Positions 14,016-19,486 of a DNA stretch of 19,486 nt are shown piece after piece (the first letter of the stretch is position 1; each line of letters begins with the position of its first letter). Origin of the DNA: SZUA-252 sp035716005 (lineage in GTDB: Bacteria > Eisenbacteria > RBG-16-71-46 > SZUA-252); the NCBI GenBank assembly GCA_035716005.1, contig DASTKG010000086.1, forward strand, positions 1 to 19,486. The letters are read 5' to 3'. The notes under the pieces are model-generated. The model had not been told where the DNA came from. It saw nothing but the letters and a program-made list of their open reading frames with translations, and did not search any database. The position numbers were made by a program, and so were the translations under genes.

Positions 14016-14889
14016 GACGCTCCGCGACGGGCGCCTCCGCGAAGACGTTCATGCGGCTGGAGGGGCCGCCGGCCGGCGAGTAGGAGAGATCGCGCACCGC
14101 GGCCGGCGGGATCGTGTCGAGCGTCGTGCCGCTCGGCACGTTCGAGAGCGCCGAGACGTTGCTCCGGTCGTCGGTCGTCTTGATGGCGACGTAGTACGTC
14201 CGGCTCGGCGAGAGGCCCGTGACGACGAACGCCTGGGCCGTGCCCGCGGCCGACGGAGCGGGCTCGCCCGTCACGGTCGTGGCGCTCGCCCAGTTGGCGC
14301 TCGTGATGGGCGAGGTGGAGTAGCGGATGTCGTAGCTGGCGGCCGTGCCGGTGCTTCCGTCGTCGCCCGGCGCCGTCCAGCTGAGCGAGAGGCTGGTGCC
14401 CGTGGCGCCGGTGACCGAGAGGTTCGCGATGGCGGACGGCGGGGTGACGTCGCCCGAGGTCGTCTTCACCGCGAGGTTCGAGTAGCCGGACCAGTTCGGC
14501 ACCTCGTCGGCCGTCTTGATCAGGAAGTAGTAGGTCGTGAGAGGCTGGAGTCCGCGCACCCGGAGCGAATCGGTGCTCCCGGAGACGCCGGGAAGCGGCT
14601 CGCCGGTCGCGGCCGTGGCGCCGTTCCACCAGGTGAGGGTGTCGGTTCCGGAGATGGCCGTCGTTCGATAGCGCACGTCGTACGTCGTCGCCCGCCCCGA
14701 GGTGCCGTCGTCGCCGGGCGCGGTCCAGTTCAGGACTACCGTGGAATCGGCCGAGGTCTGGGCGAAGGCGTCGCGCACGAAGGGAGGCGCGACCGAGAGC
14801 GCTGCCGTGAGCGCCAGGAGCGTTGCGGCCACGAGGGCGCCGCGCGATCGGCGGGCGGTCGGACCGGGATTCGGGTGACGCACGAGCAT
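14002..14889 (-). CDS. Secreted Fn3-repeat protein without C-terminal sorting domain
   Basis: 295 residues: signal peptide (about 1-43, cleavage after 'AFA'), two Fn3 domains (about 50-145 'LNWTAPGDDGTSGRATTY'; about 150-250 'LSWTAPGDDGSTGTAASY'), then the opening of a third ('DTIPPAAVRDLSYS') that stops after about 40 residues with no FlgD-like tail, unlike its two paralogues. The ATG at 14889 is chosen because AGGGGA lies about 9 nt upstream and the signal peptide begins there; the frame is open further upstream over the leader. It is preceded by a GEMM-like aptamer and a sigma54 promoter, and overlaps the next Fn3 gene by 14 bases. Function unknown. Confidence 0.88.
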   Translation of the reverse strand: MLVRHPNPGPTARRSRGALVAATLLALTAALSVAPPFVRDAFAQTSADSTVVLNWTAPGDDGTSGRATTYDVRYRTTAISGTDTLTWWNGATAATGEPLPGVSGSTDSLRVRGLQPLTTYYFLIKTADEVPNWSGYSNLAVKTTSGDVTPPSAIANLSVTGATGTSLSLSWTAPGDDGSTGTAASYDIRYSTSPITSANWASATTVTGEPAPSAAGTAQAFVVTGLSPSRTYYVAIKTTDDRSNVSALSNVPSGTTLDTIPPAAVRDLSYSPAGGPSSRMNVFAEAPVAERHESF

Positions 14890-14955
14890 GGATGTTCTCC
14901 CCTCAATCCGGCCGCGCCGCTTTCGAAGGAAGGCGTGCCGCCAGAGACCCGATGG

Positions 14956-15069
14956 ATCCATGGCGGTCCGGCCGGCATCGACGCGACGCGTTCTCGAAGT
15001 ACGCCCCGCGATCGGAAGCCCCGAAACTCTGCGTCCTGCCCTTTCGGACAGTTTGCTCTGAGCATGGAT
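14956..15069 (-). ncRNA. Candidate GEMM-I-type cyclic-dinucleotide riboswitch
   Basis: The leader of the Fn3 pair. On the minus strand a closing stem ATCCATG (15069-15063) / CATGGAT (14962-14956) encloses two elements. The first is the P2 hairpin CTGTCC-GAAA-GGGCAG (15051-15036), flanked by CAGAGCAAAC and GACGCAGAG. The second is a long irregular P3 (including CGCG / CGCG and GCGT / ACGC). Set against the Vibrio Vc2 c-di-GMP aptamer (recalled from the literature), the segment from the 5' junction to GACGC aligns without gaps: A18, the GAAA tetraloop, C44 and A47 are kept. Position 20 is A (15057) instead of G, the change linked to cGAMP recognition. No canonical tetraloop receptor could be picked out in P3, which lowers confidence. 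Confidence 0.55.
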
Positions 15070-15106
15070 AAGAAACGATGAGCCCCCCGTACGACTCGAC
15101 GGGAAC

Positions 15107-15122
15107 AGCACGTTCGGTGCCA
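15107..15122 (-). promoter_or_regulatory. Sigma54 (-24/-12) promoter of the Fn3 gene pair
   Basis: Minus strand TGGCACCGAACGTGCT, with exact GG/GC spacing and a full TGGCAC. Transcription would start near 15096, about 27 nt before the first paired base of the GEMM-like aptamer. Confidence 0.65.
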
Positions 15123-15123
15123 T

Positions 15124-15164
15124 CGCCACGGGGGCGAATCGTTGCGGATCGCGAGACCGTGGCG
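15124..15164. promoter_or_regulatory. Long-armed dyad next to the sigma54 promoter
   Basis: Perfect 8-bp arms CGCCACGG (15124-15131) and CCGTGGCG (15157-15164) separated by 25 bases, with one arm touching the -24 element. Possibly an activator site; role unproven. Confidence 0.3.
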
Positions 15165-15273
15165 CCGTCACTTACGCGCCGATCGTGCGGCCGGCGACGA
15201 GCGTCGCGAGATGCACGACCGTAACGGGACGCCGGCGCTCCGGAAGATGCACGGAATGGAACGCTCGACGAAA

Positions 15274-15308
15274 GAGGCCGCGGCGAGCGTGTCGCTCACC
15301 GCGGCCTC
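15274..15308 (-). terminator. Hairpin terminator after the third Fn3 gene
   Basis: Perfect 10-bp outer stem GAGGCCGCGG / CCGCGGCCTC with an inner GAGC / GCTC stem, 24 nt past the stop, followed by TTTCGTC on the minus strand. The T-tract is short. Confidence 0.7.
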
Positions 15309-15332
15309 GGCCGCGCGGTTGGTGCCTCGAAT

Positions 15333-16343
15333 CTATGGAAGGAGGAGGATGCGTTCCCGCAGCCGCTGCGAGCCGGCGGTGCCGAGGAGCTCGTAGTAGC
15401 CGGGCGCGAGAGCGTTCCCGTTCCGGCCGACGCGCGACCAGGAGATCGTGTGCCTGCCGGGCGCCATCGTCTCGTCGGCCACGTCCGCCACCCAGCGGCC
15501 GTTCAAGTCGAAGAGGCGGAGGCGCACCGACTGCGAGCCGATCCCGCCGATGTCCACCTGGACCTGAATCGCGTCGCCCGGCTTGCTGGGATTCGGAAAG
15601 ACGTGAAGCGTCGCCGAGCCGGACGCCGAGGCGGCGGGCGGCGTGCCCGCGAGCGTCACGGTCTGCGTCGAGGTCACGGGACCCTCGTTGCAGGCCGAGG
15701 CGTAGGTCAGGCGGTAGCGATAGGTCGTCCCGGGCGACACGCCGTTGTCGTTGTACGACGTGAGGCCGAGATTGGTGAGCGTCTGATAGAGAGTGAAGGA
15801 GCCCGAGCCACCGGTCCCCCGATAGATTCGAATCTGGGTGGCGTTCGGGTCGACCGGACCGCTCCAGGTCAGGGCCACGGAGACCCCGATCGTGTCGGCG
15901 GCGAAGCCGGAGGGCGAGGATGACAGCGTCGCGCAGAAGGCGGTCGCGGCCGTCGCCACGTTGGAATAGGGAGAGAGGTTGGCCGCGTCGTCCACGGCTC
16001 GGATGACGAAGAAGTAGGTCGTCCCCGAGCTGAGGCCCGCGACGCGCGTCGAGTCGGTGGCCCCGGCGTTCCTAGGGGCCGGAAGGGAGTTCCCAGGGAC
16101 CGAGGTCGCGTTCTGCCACCACGTATCGAGGGATCCGCTCGCCGGGTCGGACGTGGAGTACTTCAACTGATAGGCCGTTGCCCGCCCCGAGGTGCTGTCG
16201 TCGCCGGTCGCCGTCCACTGGAGTCCGATCGAATGATAGGGATCGACGCTTTGCGCGCGCGCCGGCGCGCCGGTCGCGACGATCCCGGCAAGGAGACAAG
16301 CCAGCATCGCGAGCGAGATCCGATCAGTTCGTCCGTTCGGCAC
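15333..16343 (-). CDS. Secreted Fn3-repeat protein with FlgD/T9SS-like C-terminal domain
   Basis: 336 residues: signal peptide (about 1-30, 'PARA' then 'QSVDP'), a first Fn3 domain opening 'GLQWTATGDDSTSGRATAY' (about 40-135), a second Fn3-like domain (about 145-235, 'SVALTWSGPVDPNATQI') with a Cys pair, and a FlgD-Ig-like tail ('HVFPNPSKPGDAIQVQVD', 'RLRLFDLNGRWVADV', 'LAPGYYELLG') ending 'RERILLLP'. The tail suggests surface delivery by a type IX-like route. The start is GTG at 16343, chosen because GGAGG sits 7 nt upstream; a TTG two codons earlier is too close to that site. It has a sigma54 promoter about 130-150 nt upstream and its own terminator. Clear paralogue of the 13011-14015 gene; function unknown. 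Confidence 0.9.
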   Translation of the reverse strand: MPNGRTDRISLAMLACLLAGIVATGAPARAQSVDPYHSIGLQWTATGDDSTSGRATAYQLKYSTSDPASGSLDTWWQNATSVPGNSLPAPRNAGATDSTRVAGLSSGTTYFFVIRAVDDAANLSPYSNVATAATAFCATLSSSPSGFAADTIGVSVALTWSGPVDPNATQIRIYRGTGGSGSFTLYQTLTNLGLTSYNDNGVSPGTTYRYRLTYASACNEGPVTSTQTVTLAGTPPAASASGSATLHVFPNPSKPGDAIQVQVDIGGIGSQSVRLRLFDLNGRWVADVADETMAPGRHTISWSRVGRNGNALAPGYYELLGTAGSQRLRERILLLP

Positions 16344-16407
16344 GATCAACCCTCCGAAAGCGAGTTCGAGCCCCGTGAATCCTGGACGGCGAGGCGCTTC
16401 GAATTCA

Positions 16408-16424
16408 TGTCATGAGACATGACA
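16408..16424. promoter_or_regulatory. Perfect dyad TGTCATG-aga-CATGACA
   Basis: 7-bp perfect arms with a 3-base centre, inside the predicted leader of the third Fn3 gene. It could be an RNA hairpin or a protein site. The half-site TGTCATG recurs at 16742-16748. Confidence 0.4.
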
Positions 16425-16481
16425 ATGTAGGAGTGTAACGCCGGGAGGGCTTCCCGACCCACGCCCGGCCACCACGATATC

Positions 16482-16497
16482 TGCAAGAGTCGAACCA
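16482..16497 (-). promoter_or_regulatory. Sigma54 (-24/-12) promoter of the third Fn3 gene
   Basis: Minus strand TGGTTCGACTCTTGCA: perfect TTGCA and GG/GC spacing, with CA changed to TT in the -24 box. Transcription would start near 16471. Confidence 0.6.
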
Positions 16498-16740
16498 ACC
16501 ACGTCCCCACAATCGGCGTAACCGGGAAAATGGTCGAGGCAATTCGCCTATCGCCTTCCAAGGGAAGCACTTTGCCCGACGCCCTTCCGCCGCTGGCTCG
16601 ATCGGCGCAGGCCGTGCGACGTTGGGGGCCTTTGTACCGCGGGGTGCAACTTGAACAGCGGACGACCACTCCCACTCGACCGGACGTCGTAATTCTTGGC
16701 GGCGCACTTTCGACGGACTCGGAGCGCCTCGCCGGTGTAA

Positions 16741-16753
16741 CTGTCATGGACAG
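16741..16753. promoter_or_regulatory. Small dyad CTGTC-atg-GACAG
   Basis: 5-bp perfect arms, about 115 bases upstream of the kelch transcription start, at a distance typical of activator sites for sigma54 promoters. Confidence 0.25.
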
Positions 16754-16779
16754 AAGGCGGATCCACATGAATCCACGAT

Positions 16780-16801
16780 GCATGCCGCATACCGGGCATG
16801 C
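16780..16801. promoter_or_regulatory. Dyad GCATGCC-n8-GGCATGC
   Basis: 7-bp perfect arms, centred about 72 bases upstream of the predicted kelch transcription start. A candidate upstream activator site. Confidence 0.4.
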
Positions 16802-16835
16802 GTCGCCGGTTCCCCGCCCCTCTCTCTCCTCGCCG

Positions 16836-16851
16836 TGGCATCGAACTTGCC
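16836..16851 (+). promoter_or_regulatory. Sigma54 (-24/-12) promoter of the kelch gene pair
   Basis: TGGCATCGAACTTGCC: TGGCA and TTGC with exact spacing. Transcription would start near 16862. Confidence 0.7.
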
Positions 16852-16861
16852 TTTAAACTCA

Positions 16862-16962
16862 CCCGACGAGGTGCGTTCGGGAGATTCGGGATCTACCGGC
16901 GGTTTCCACCTCGGCTTCACTCGTGTCATCGGGCGGGATTCCGCCATCCACTGGAGGAATGC
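16862..16962 (+). promoter_or_regulatory. Structured 5' leader of the kelch operon
   Basis: About 100 nt with nested pairing potential: outer CCCGA / TCGGG, a 7-bp stem CGAGGTG / CACCTCG, inner AGAT / AUCT, and a separate hairpin GGCGG / CCGCC before the GGAGG site. No known riboswitch consensus recognised. Confidence 0.3.
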
Positions 16963-18117
16963 ATGCGCTACGGCGCGTTTCGCAAGCTTTCGGTCACGGC
17001 CGCGCTCTGCGCCATTGTCGCCGCCGGCCCGGCCCGATCGGGCCCGATCGAGACCCTGCAGCCGGGCATGTGGTACCAGGTGCCGAGCTCGCACCTGAGC
17101 GCCGTGCTGCCGAGCCCCATTCCACCAGGTCTCTCCGGTCCCGGCGCGATCACCGGGGCGTGGAGCGGCGGAGCCTACGACTCGAAGCGCGACCGGCTCC
17201 TCGTCTGGGGCGGCGGTCACGCCGACTACGGCGGAAACGAGATCTACGCGTTCGACATGAACGCTCTCTCCTGGTCCCGGATCTGGGGGCCGAGTTCGAG
17301 CATTCCCGATCCCGGCGGTAGCGCCACCAACACCTACTCCGACGGCAACCCGGTCTCCCGCCACACCTACGACGGGCTGGAGTACCTTCCCGCGACCGAT
17401 CAGTTCTGGATCAACGGCGGCTCCCGCTACTGCGGGAGCGGGTCGGCGGGCCGCGACACGTGGGTCTTCGATTTCGCCTCGAACCGATGGGTTCAGAAGG
17501 CCGACCTTCCGGTCTGCGACGGCTGCGCCTACCTCGAGCAGGCGACCGGATACGACCCGGTGACCGGGCACATCTGGCTCGTGCAGGCCGGAAACGAACT
17601 GATGGAGTACGACCCCTCGACCAACGCCTGGACGAAGCGCGGCGGCTCGGCCATCGGGAGCGACAAGGCGGGCGCGATCGACTGGAAGCGCCGGAAGTTC
17701 GTGGTCATCGGCGGAGGCGAGGCGTTCTTCTACGACATTTCGCAGAGCGGAACGGTCTCCAGGCAGACGCTGAACACGACGGGCGCGACCGCGATCGTCG
17801 GCACGCGCTATCCGGGAATCGTCTACGATCCGGTCGCCGACCGGATCGTGGCCTGGAACGGCGGCGCCGACATCTACATCCTCGACATGGACACGCTCGT
17901 TTGGACGAGGCAGACGACGTCCGGTTCCGTCGTCCCGACCTCGGCGGCGAGCGCGGGGACCTACGGGCGATTCCGGTACGTCCCCTCCAAGAACGTCTAC
18001 GTGGTCGTGAACGGCATCGACGAGGACGTCTACATCTACCGGCTTTCCGCCGGCGGCACGCCGGGTCCGACCGATTCCGCGGCGCCGGCCGCGATCACCG
18101 ATCTCCGTCCACGATAG
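16963..18117 (+). CDS. Secreted kelch-like beta-propeller protein, first of tandem pair
   Basis: 384 residues with a signal peptide (about 1-26, 'AALCAIVAAGPARS'), then kelch-style repeats: 'RLLVWGGGHADYGGNEIYAF' with 'MNALSWSRIW', and later 'NRWVQKADLP', 'LMEYDPSTNAWTK', 'RIVAWNGGADIYILD' with 'DTLVWTRQT'. Such proteins fold as propellers and usually bind carbohydrate or protein; no catalytic motif is evident, although some kelch proteins are galactose-oxidase-like. A Cys pair occurs at 'VCDGC'. The ATG at 16963 is preferred over an upstream in-frame start because GGAGG lies 6 nt before it and the signal peptide starts there. It ends with a short tail 'AAPAAITDLRPR' resembling the first strand of an Fn3 domain. 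The next gene starts 10 bases later. Confidence 0.85.
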   Translation: MRYGAFRKLSVTAALCAIVAAGPARSGPIETLQPGMWYQVPSSHLSAVLPSPIPPGLSGPGAITGAWSGGAYDSKRDRLLVWGGGHADYGGNEIYAFDMNALSWSRIWGPSSSIPDPGGSATNTYSDGNPVSRHTYDGLEYLPATDQFWINGGSRYCGSGSAGRDTWVFDFASNRWVQKADLPVCDGCAYLEQATGYDPVTGHIWLVQAGNELMEYDPSTNAWTKRGGSAIGSDKAGAIDWKRRKFVVIGGGEAFFYDISQSGTVSRQTLNTTGATAIVGTRYPGIVYDPVADRIVAWNGGADIYILDMDTLVWTRQTTSGSVVPTSAASAGTYGRFRYVPSKNVYVVVNGIDEDVYIYRLSAGGTPGPTDSAAPAAITDLRPR

Positions 18118-18127
18118 GGAGCCGCCC

Positions 18128-19282
18128 ATGAATGTCCGTATCCTGATCGCTTCCGCGGCCGCGGCCCTCCTCCTTTCCGAGGGGGCGCACGCCGCGCCGA
18201 TCGACATTCCGGTCCAGACCTGGGTGAAGCGGATCCTCCCGGCGTCGGGCGAAGGGGCGTGCCCGTACGGCTGCAAGCACATGCGCCTTACCGTCAATCC
18301 GACGAACGGGCGGATCTACTTCTGCGGCGGCGATTACAGCACCGACGATCCGTATCTCGATTCGGGGCGCAACGAGATCTACTCCTACGACGTCGCCACC
18401 GATTCCTGGACTCAGGAGTTCCCGTACTGCGCTCCCACGGGGCAGGTGCAGCCGAGCCACCCCGACGAAGTCGGTTGGGTGTTCGACACGGCGCGGAACA
18501 AGTTCTGGATGATCCCCGGCTACATGGGCGTGCCGGGCGGCGCGGACGGCGGCCTCTGCCCGTCGGGCACGACCAACATGATCCGCTGGGAAACGATGAC
18601 GTGGGACCCCGTCACCAAGGTCTGGACCCTGCCGAACGTCCCGGAGGCGAACGTGCCGACGCTCGGGGACGACGGGTTCGCGCAATACGATCCCGTCACC
18701 GACACGATCATTCAGTTTCACTACACCGGCGCGACGAAGGTTGGGATCTTCGACATCAAATCGAACAGCTGGACGGAAGTATCGACCCCGTTCAGCGCCG
18801 ACCTCTCGAAGGAGTATTCCGTCTTCGATCCCGTCGACCGGGTGATCTACGCGATCGAGGGATTCCAGAACAAGGTCTACCGCTACGAGATCGACACGAG
18901 GACGCTGACCGTATTCGCCGACGCCCCCGCCGGCACGGGTCGCGCGCAGTCCCACCCGGTCTGGGATTCCGTGAACCGCGTCATCCTATGGTTCGACCAT
19001 TGCTGCAACAATCCCCCGTCGGCCGCGCAATTCCACGTCTTCCATCCGACGACGAAGGTGTGGGAGACGTTGCCGACGACGCTTCCCGAGGATGGGGGTC
19101 CCGTCTTCGGCAATTGCACGGTCTTCGATCCGGTCCAGAACGTGCTGCTCGTCATGGGGGACGCCGTCGACATGTCGAGGCCCTACTTCTACCTCTACCG
19201 ATACGGGACCGGCTCGGGCTCGCCGCCCCCGCCGCCGGACGGGATCGCTCCTTCGGCGGTCTCGGATCTACGTCCCCGCTGA
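18128..19282 (+). CDS. Secreted kelch-like beta-propeller protein, second of tandem pair
   Basis: Also 384 residues: signal peptide (about 1-23, 'LLLSEGAHA'), kelch-style blades ('RIYFCGGDYS', 'NEIYSYDVATDSWTQE', 'TMTWDPVTKVWTLPN', 'KVGIFDIKSNSWTEVS', 'FHPTTKVWETLP'). It is rich in Cys (for example 'CPYGC', 'HCCNN'), suggesting disulfides outside the cytoplasm. A Pro-rich spacer precedes the tail 'APSAVSDLRPR', almost the same as that of its partner although the bodies differ a lot. AGGGAG lies 6 nt before the ATG. It is in an operon with the first kelch gene under a sigma54 promoter. Its 3' end overlaps the convergent minus-strand gene by 15 bases. Ligand unknown. Confidence 0.85.
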   Translation: MNVRILIASAAAALLLSEGAHAAPIDIPVQTWVKRILPASGEGACPYGCKHMRLTVNPTNGRIYFCGGDYSTDDPYLDSGRNEIYSYDVATDSWTQEFPYCAPTGQVQPSHPDEVGWVFDTARNKFWMIPGYMGVPGGADGGLCPSGTTNMIRWETMTWDPVTKVWTLPNVPEANVPTLGDDGFAQYDPVTDTIIQFHYTGATKVGIFDIKSNSWTEVSTPFSADLSKEYSVFDPVDRVIYAIEGFQNKVYRYEIDTRTLTVFADAPAGTGRAQSHPVWDSVNRVILWFDHCCNNPPSAAQFHVFHPTTKVWETLPTTLPEDGGPVFGNCTVFDPVQNVLLVMGDAVDMSRPYFYLYRYGTGSGSPPPPPDGIAPSAVSDLRPR

Positions 19283-19486
19283 CGGGGCCGGAAACGGGGC
19301 GAGCCGGGCGAACTCGGGCTGGGCGATCGCGGCCGCTTCGGCCGTCACGGCGCGACGCTCCGCCTCGCGGAGCATGACGCGCAGGATGACGGCGATCGCG
19401 ATGAGGTGGTAGACGAGGTCGAAGTAGGAAAGACTCAGGAAGAAGCCGCTCACCAGGTACGCGATGAAGCTCGCCTCGATCATCTG
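19268..19486 (-). CDS. C-terminal end of membrane protein, probably exosortase-A-associated O-antigen ligase
   Basis: The last 72 residues of a gene that enters from the right edge (the window's final codon is CAG). It has two closely spaced hydrophobic stretches, 'FIAYLVSGFFLSLSYFD' and 'VYHLIAIAVILRVML', then a charged tail. The phrase 'FLSLSYFDLVYHL' is what I recall from the end of the Wzy/WaaL-like 'O-glycosylation ligase, exosortase A-associated' family, which joins polysaccharide chains in the inner membrane. The context fits: a deacetylase and a PrsK-like gene of the same locus type are in the window. Too little is visible to be sure; another polytopic membrane protein is possible. 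Confidence 0.6.
   Translation of the reverse strand, partial: QMIEASFIAYLVSGFFLSLSYFDLVYHLIAIAVILRVMLREAERRAVTAEAAAIAQPEFARLAPFPAPSAGT

Larger units (their letters stand above)
14890..15332. other. Regulatory intergenic region between Fn3 genes
   Basis: 443 bases with no credible gene. In minus-strand order it holds a terminator of the upstream Fn3 gene, a long-armed dyad, a sigma54 promoter, the GEMM-like aptamer and the ribosome site of the next Fn3 gene. About 65 bases between aptamer and ATG could be the expression platform; an alternative stem GGACC / GGTCT there would compete with the aptamer's 3' strand. Confidence 0.6.
16344..16962. other. Divergent regulatory region between Fn3 and kelch genes
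   Basis: 619 bases without a supported gene. It carries two divergent sigma54 promoters, an Fn3 leader of about 128 nt on the left and a kelch leader of about 100 nt on the right. Several dyads lie in between or nearby: 16408-16424, 16741-16753 and 16780-16801. Minus-strand open frames here have no ribosome site or recognisable product. Confidence 0.6.

Noticed and set aside
16346..16783. 145-residue minus-strand open frame in the divergent region
   Set aside because: No ribosome site, no domain, and it spans one sigma54 promoter and a dyad.
16744..18297. 517-residue minus-strand open frame over the first kelch gene
   Set aside because: Shadow of the kelch gene, which has a signal peptide, ribosome site and repeat pattern on the + strand.
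1..19486. tRNA or rRNA genes, insertion sequences, phage genes
   Set aside because: No cloverleaf, rRNA signature, transposase motif or terminal repeats were seen in either strand.

Overview
The window is very GC-rich, densely coded bacterial DNA from a Gram-negative (diderm) organism: it encodes an LptE lipoprotein, an outer-membrane barrel and many secreted proteins. The secreted proteins carry fibronectin type III (Fn3) repeats of the 'WTAPGDDGTSG.A..Y..RYST' type with FlgD/T9SS-like C-terminal domains. That style, next to a PEP-CTERM protein and exosortase-A-type polysaccharide genes, resembles Candidatus Eisenbacteria or another FCB-group lineage. This placement is inference from protein style; there is no rRNA gene in the window.

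Layout, right to left for the minus strand. (1) 1-5170: one tight minus-strand operon of a soluble sensor histidine kinase, an NtrC-family sigma54 response regulator, lptE, holA and the 5' part of leuS, with overlaps or gaps of a few bases. (2) 5332-6150: a polyprenyl-phosphate sugar transferase with a Gly/Asn-rich insert, with its own sigma70 promoter and a terminator. (3) 6507-9439: a PorV-like barrel fused to a SPOR-like domain, and a DUF5683-like membrane protein. (4) 9556-10290: a PEP-CTERM surface protein. (5) 10570-12911: an exosortase-A-type polysaccharide deacetylase translationally coupled to a multi-TM plus GAF protein that looks like PrsK without its kinase. (6) 13011-16343: three paralogous secreted Fn3 proteins. 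(7) 16963-19282, plus strand: two tandem secreted kelch-like proteins. (8) 19268-19486, minus strand: the C-terminal end of a membrane protein resembling the exosortase-A-associated O-antigen ligase.

How it may work together: by eye there are four sigma54 (-24/-12) promoters with exact GG/GC spacing, each ahead of a secreted or outer-membrane protein unit (8175-8190, 15107-15122, 16482-16497, 16836-16851). The same window encodes a sigma54 activator and kinase. Between one of these promoters and the Fn3 pair lies a 114-nt leader that aligns base for base through the core of the GEMM-I cyclic-dinucleotide riboswitch, with A instead of G at the ligand-specificity position (the cGAMP-type signature). 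The inferred picture is a sigma54- and perhaps cyclic-dinucleotide-controlled programme for exopolysaccharide and cell-surface proteins. All promoter and RNA calls come from reading the sequence and were not computed.
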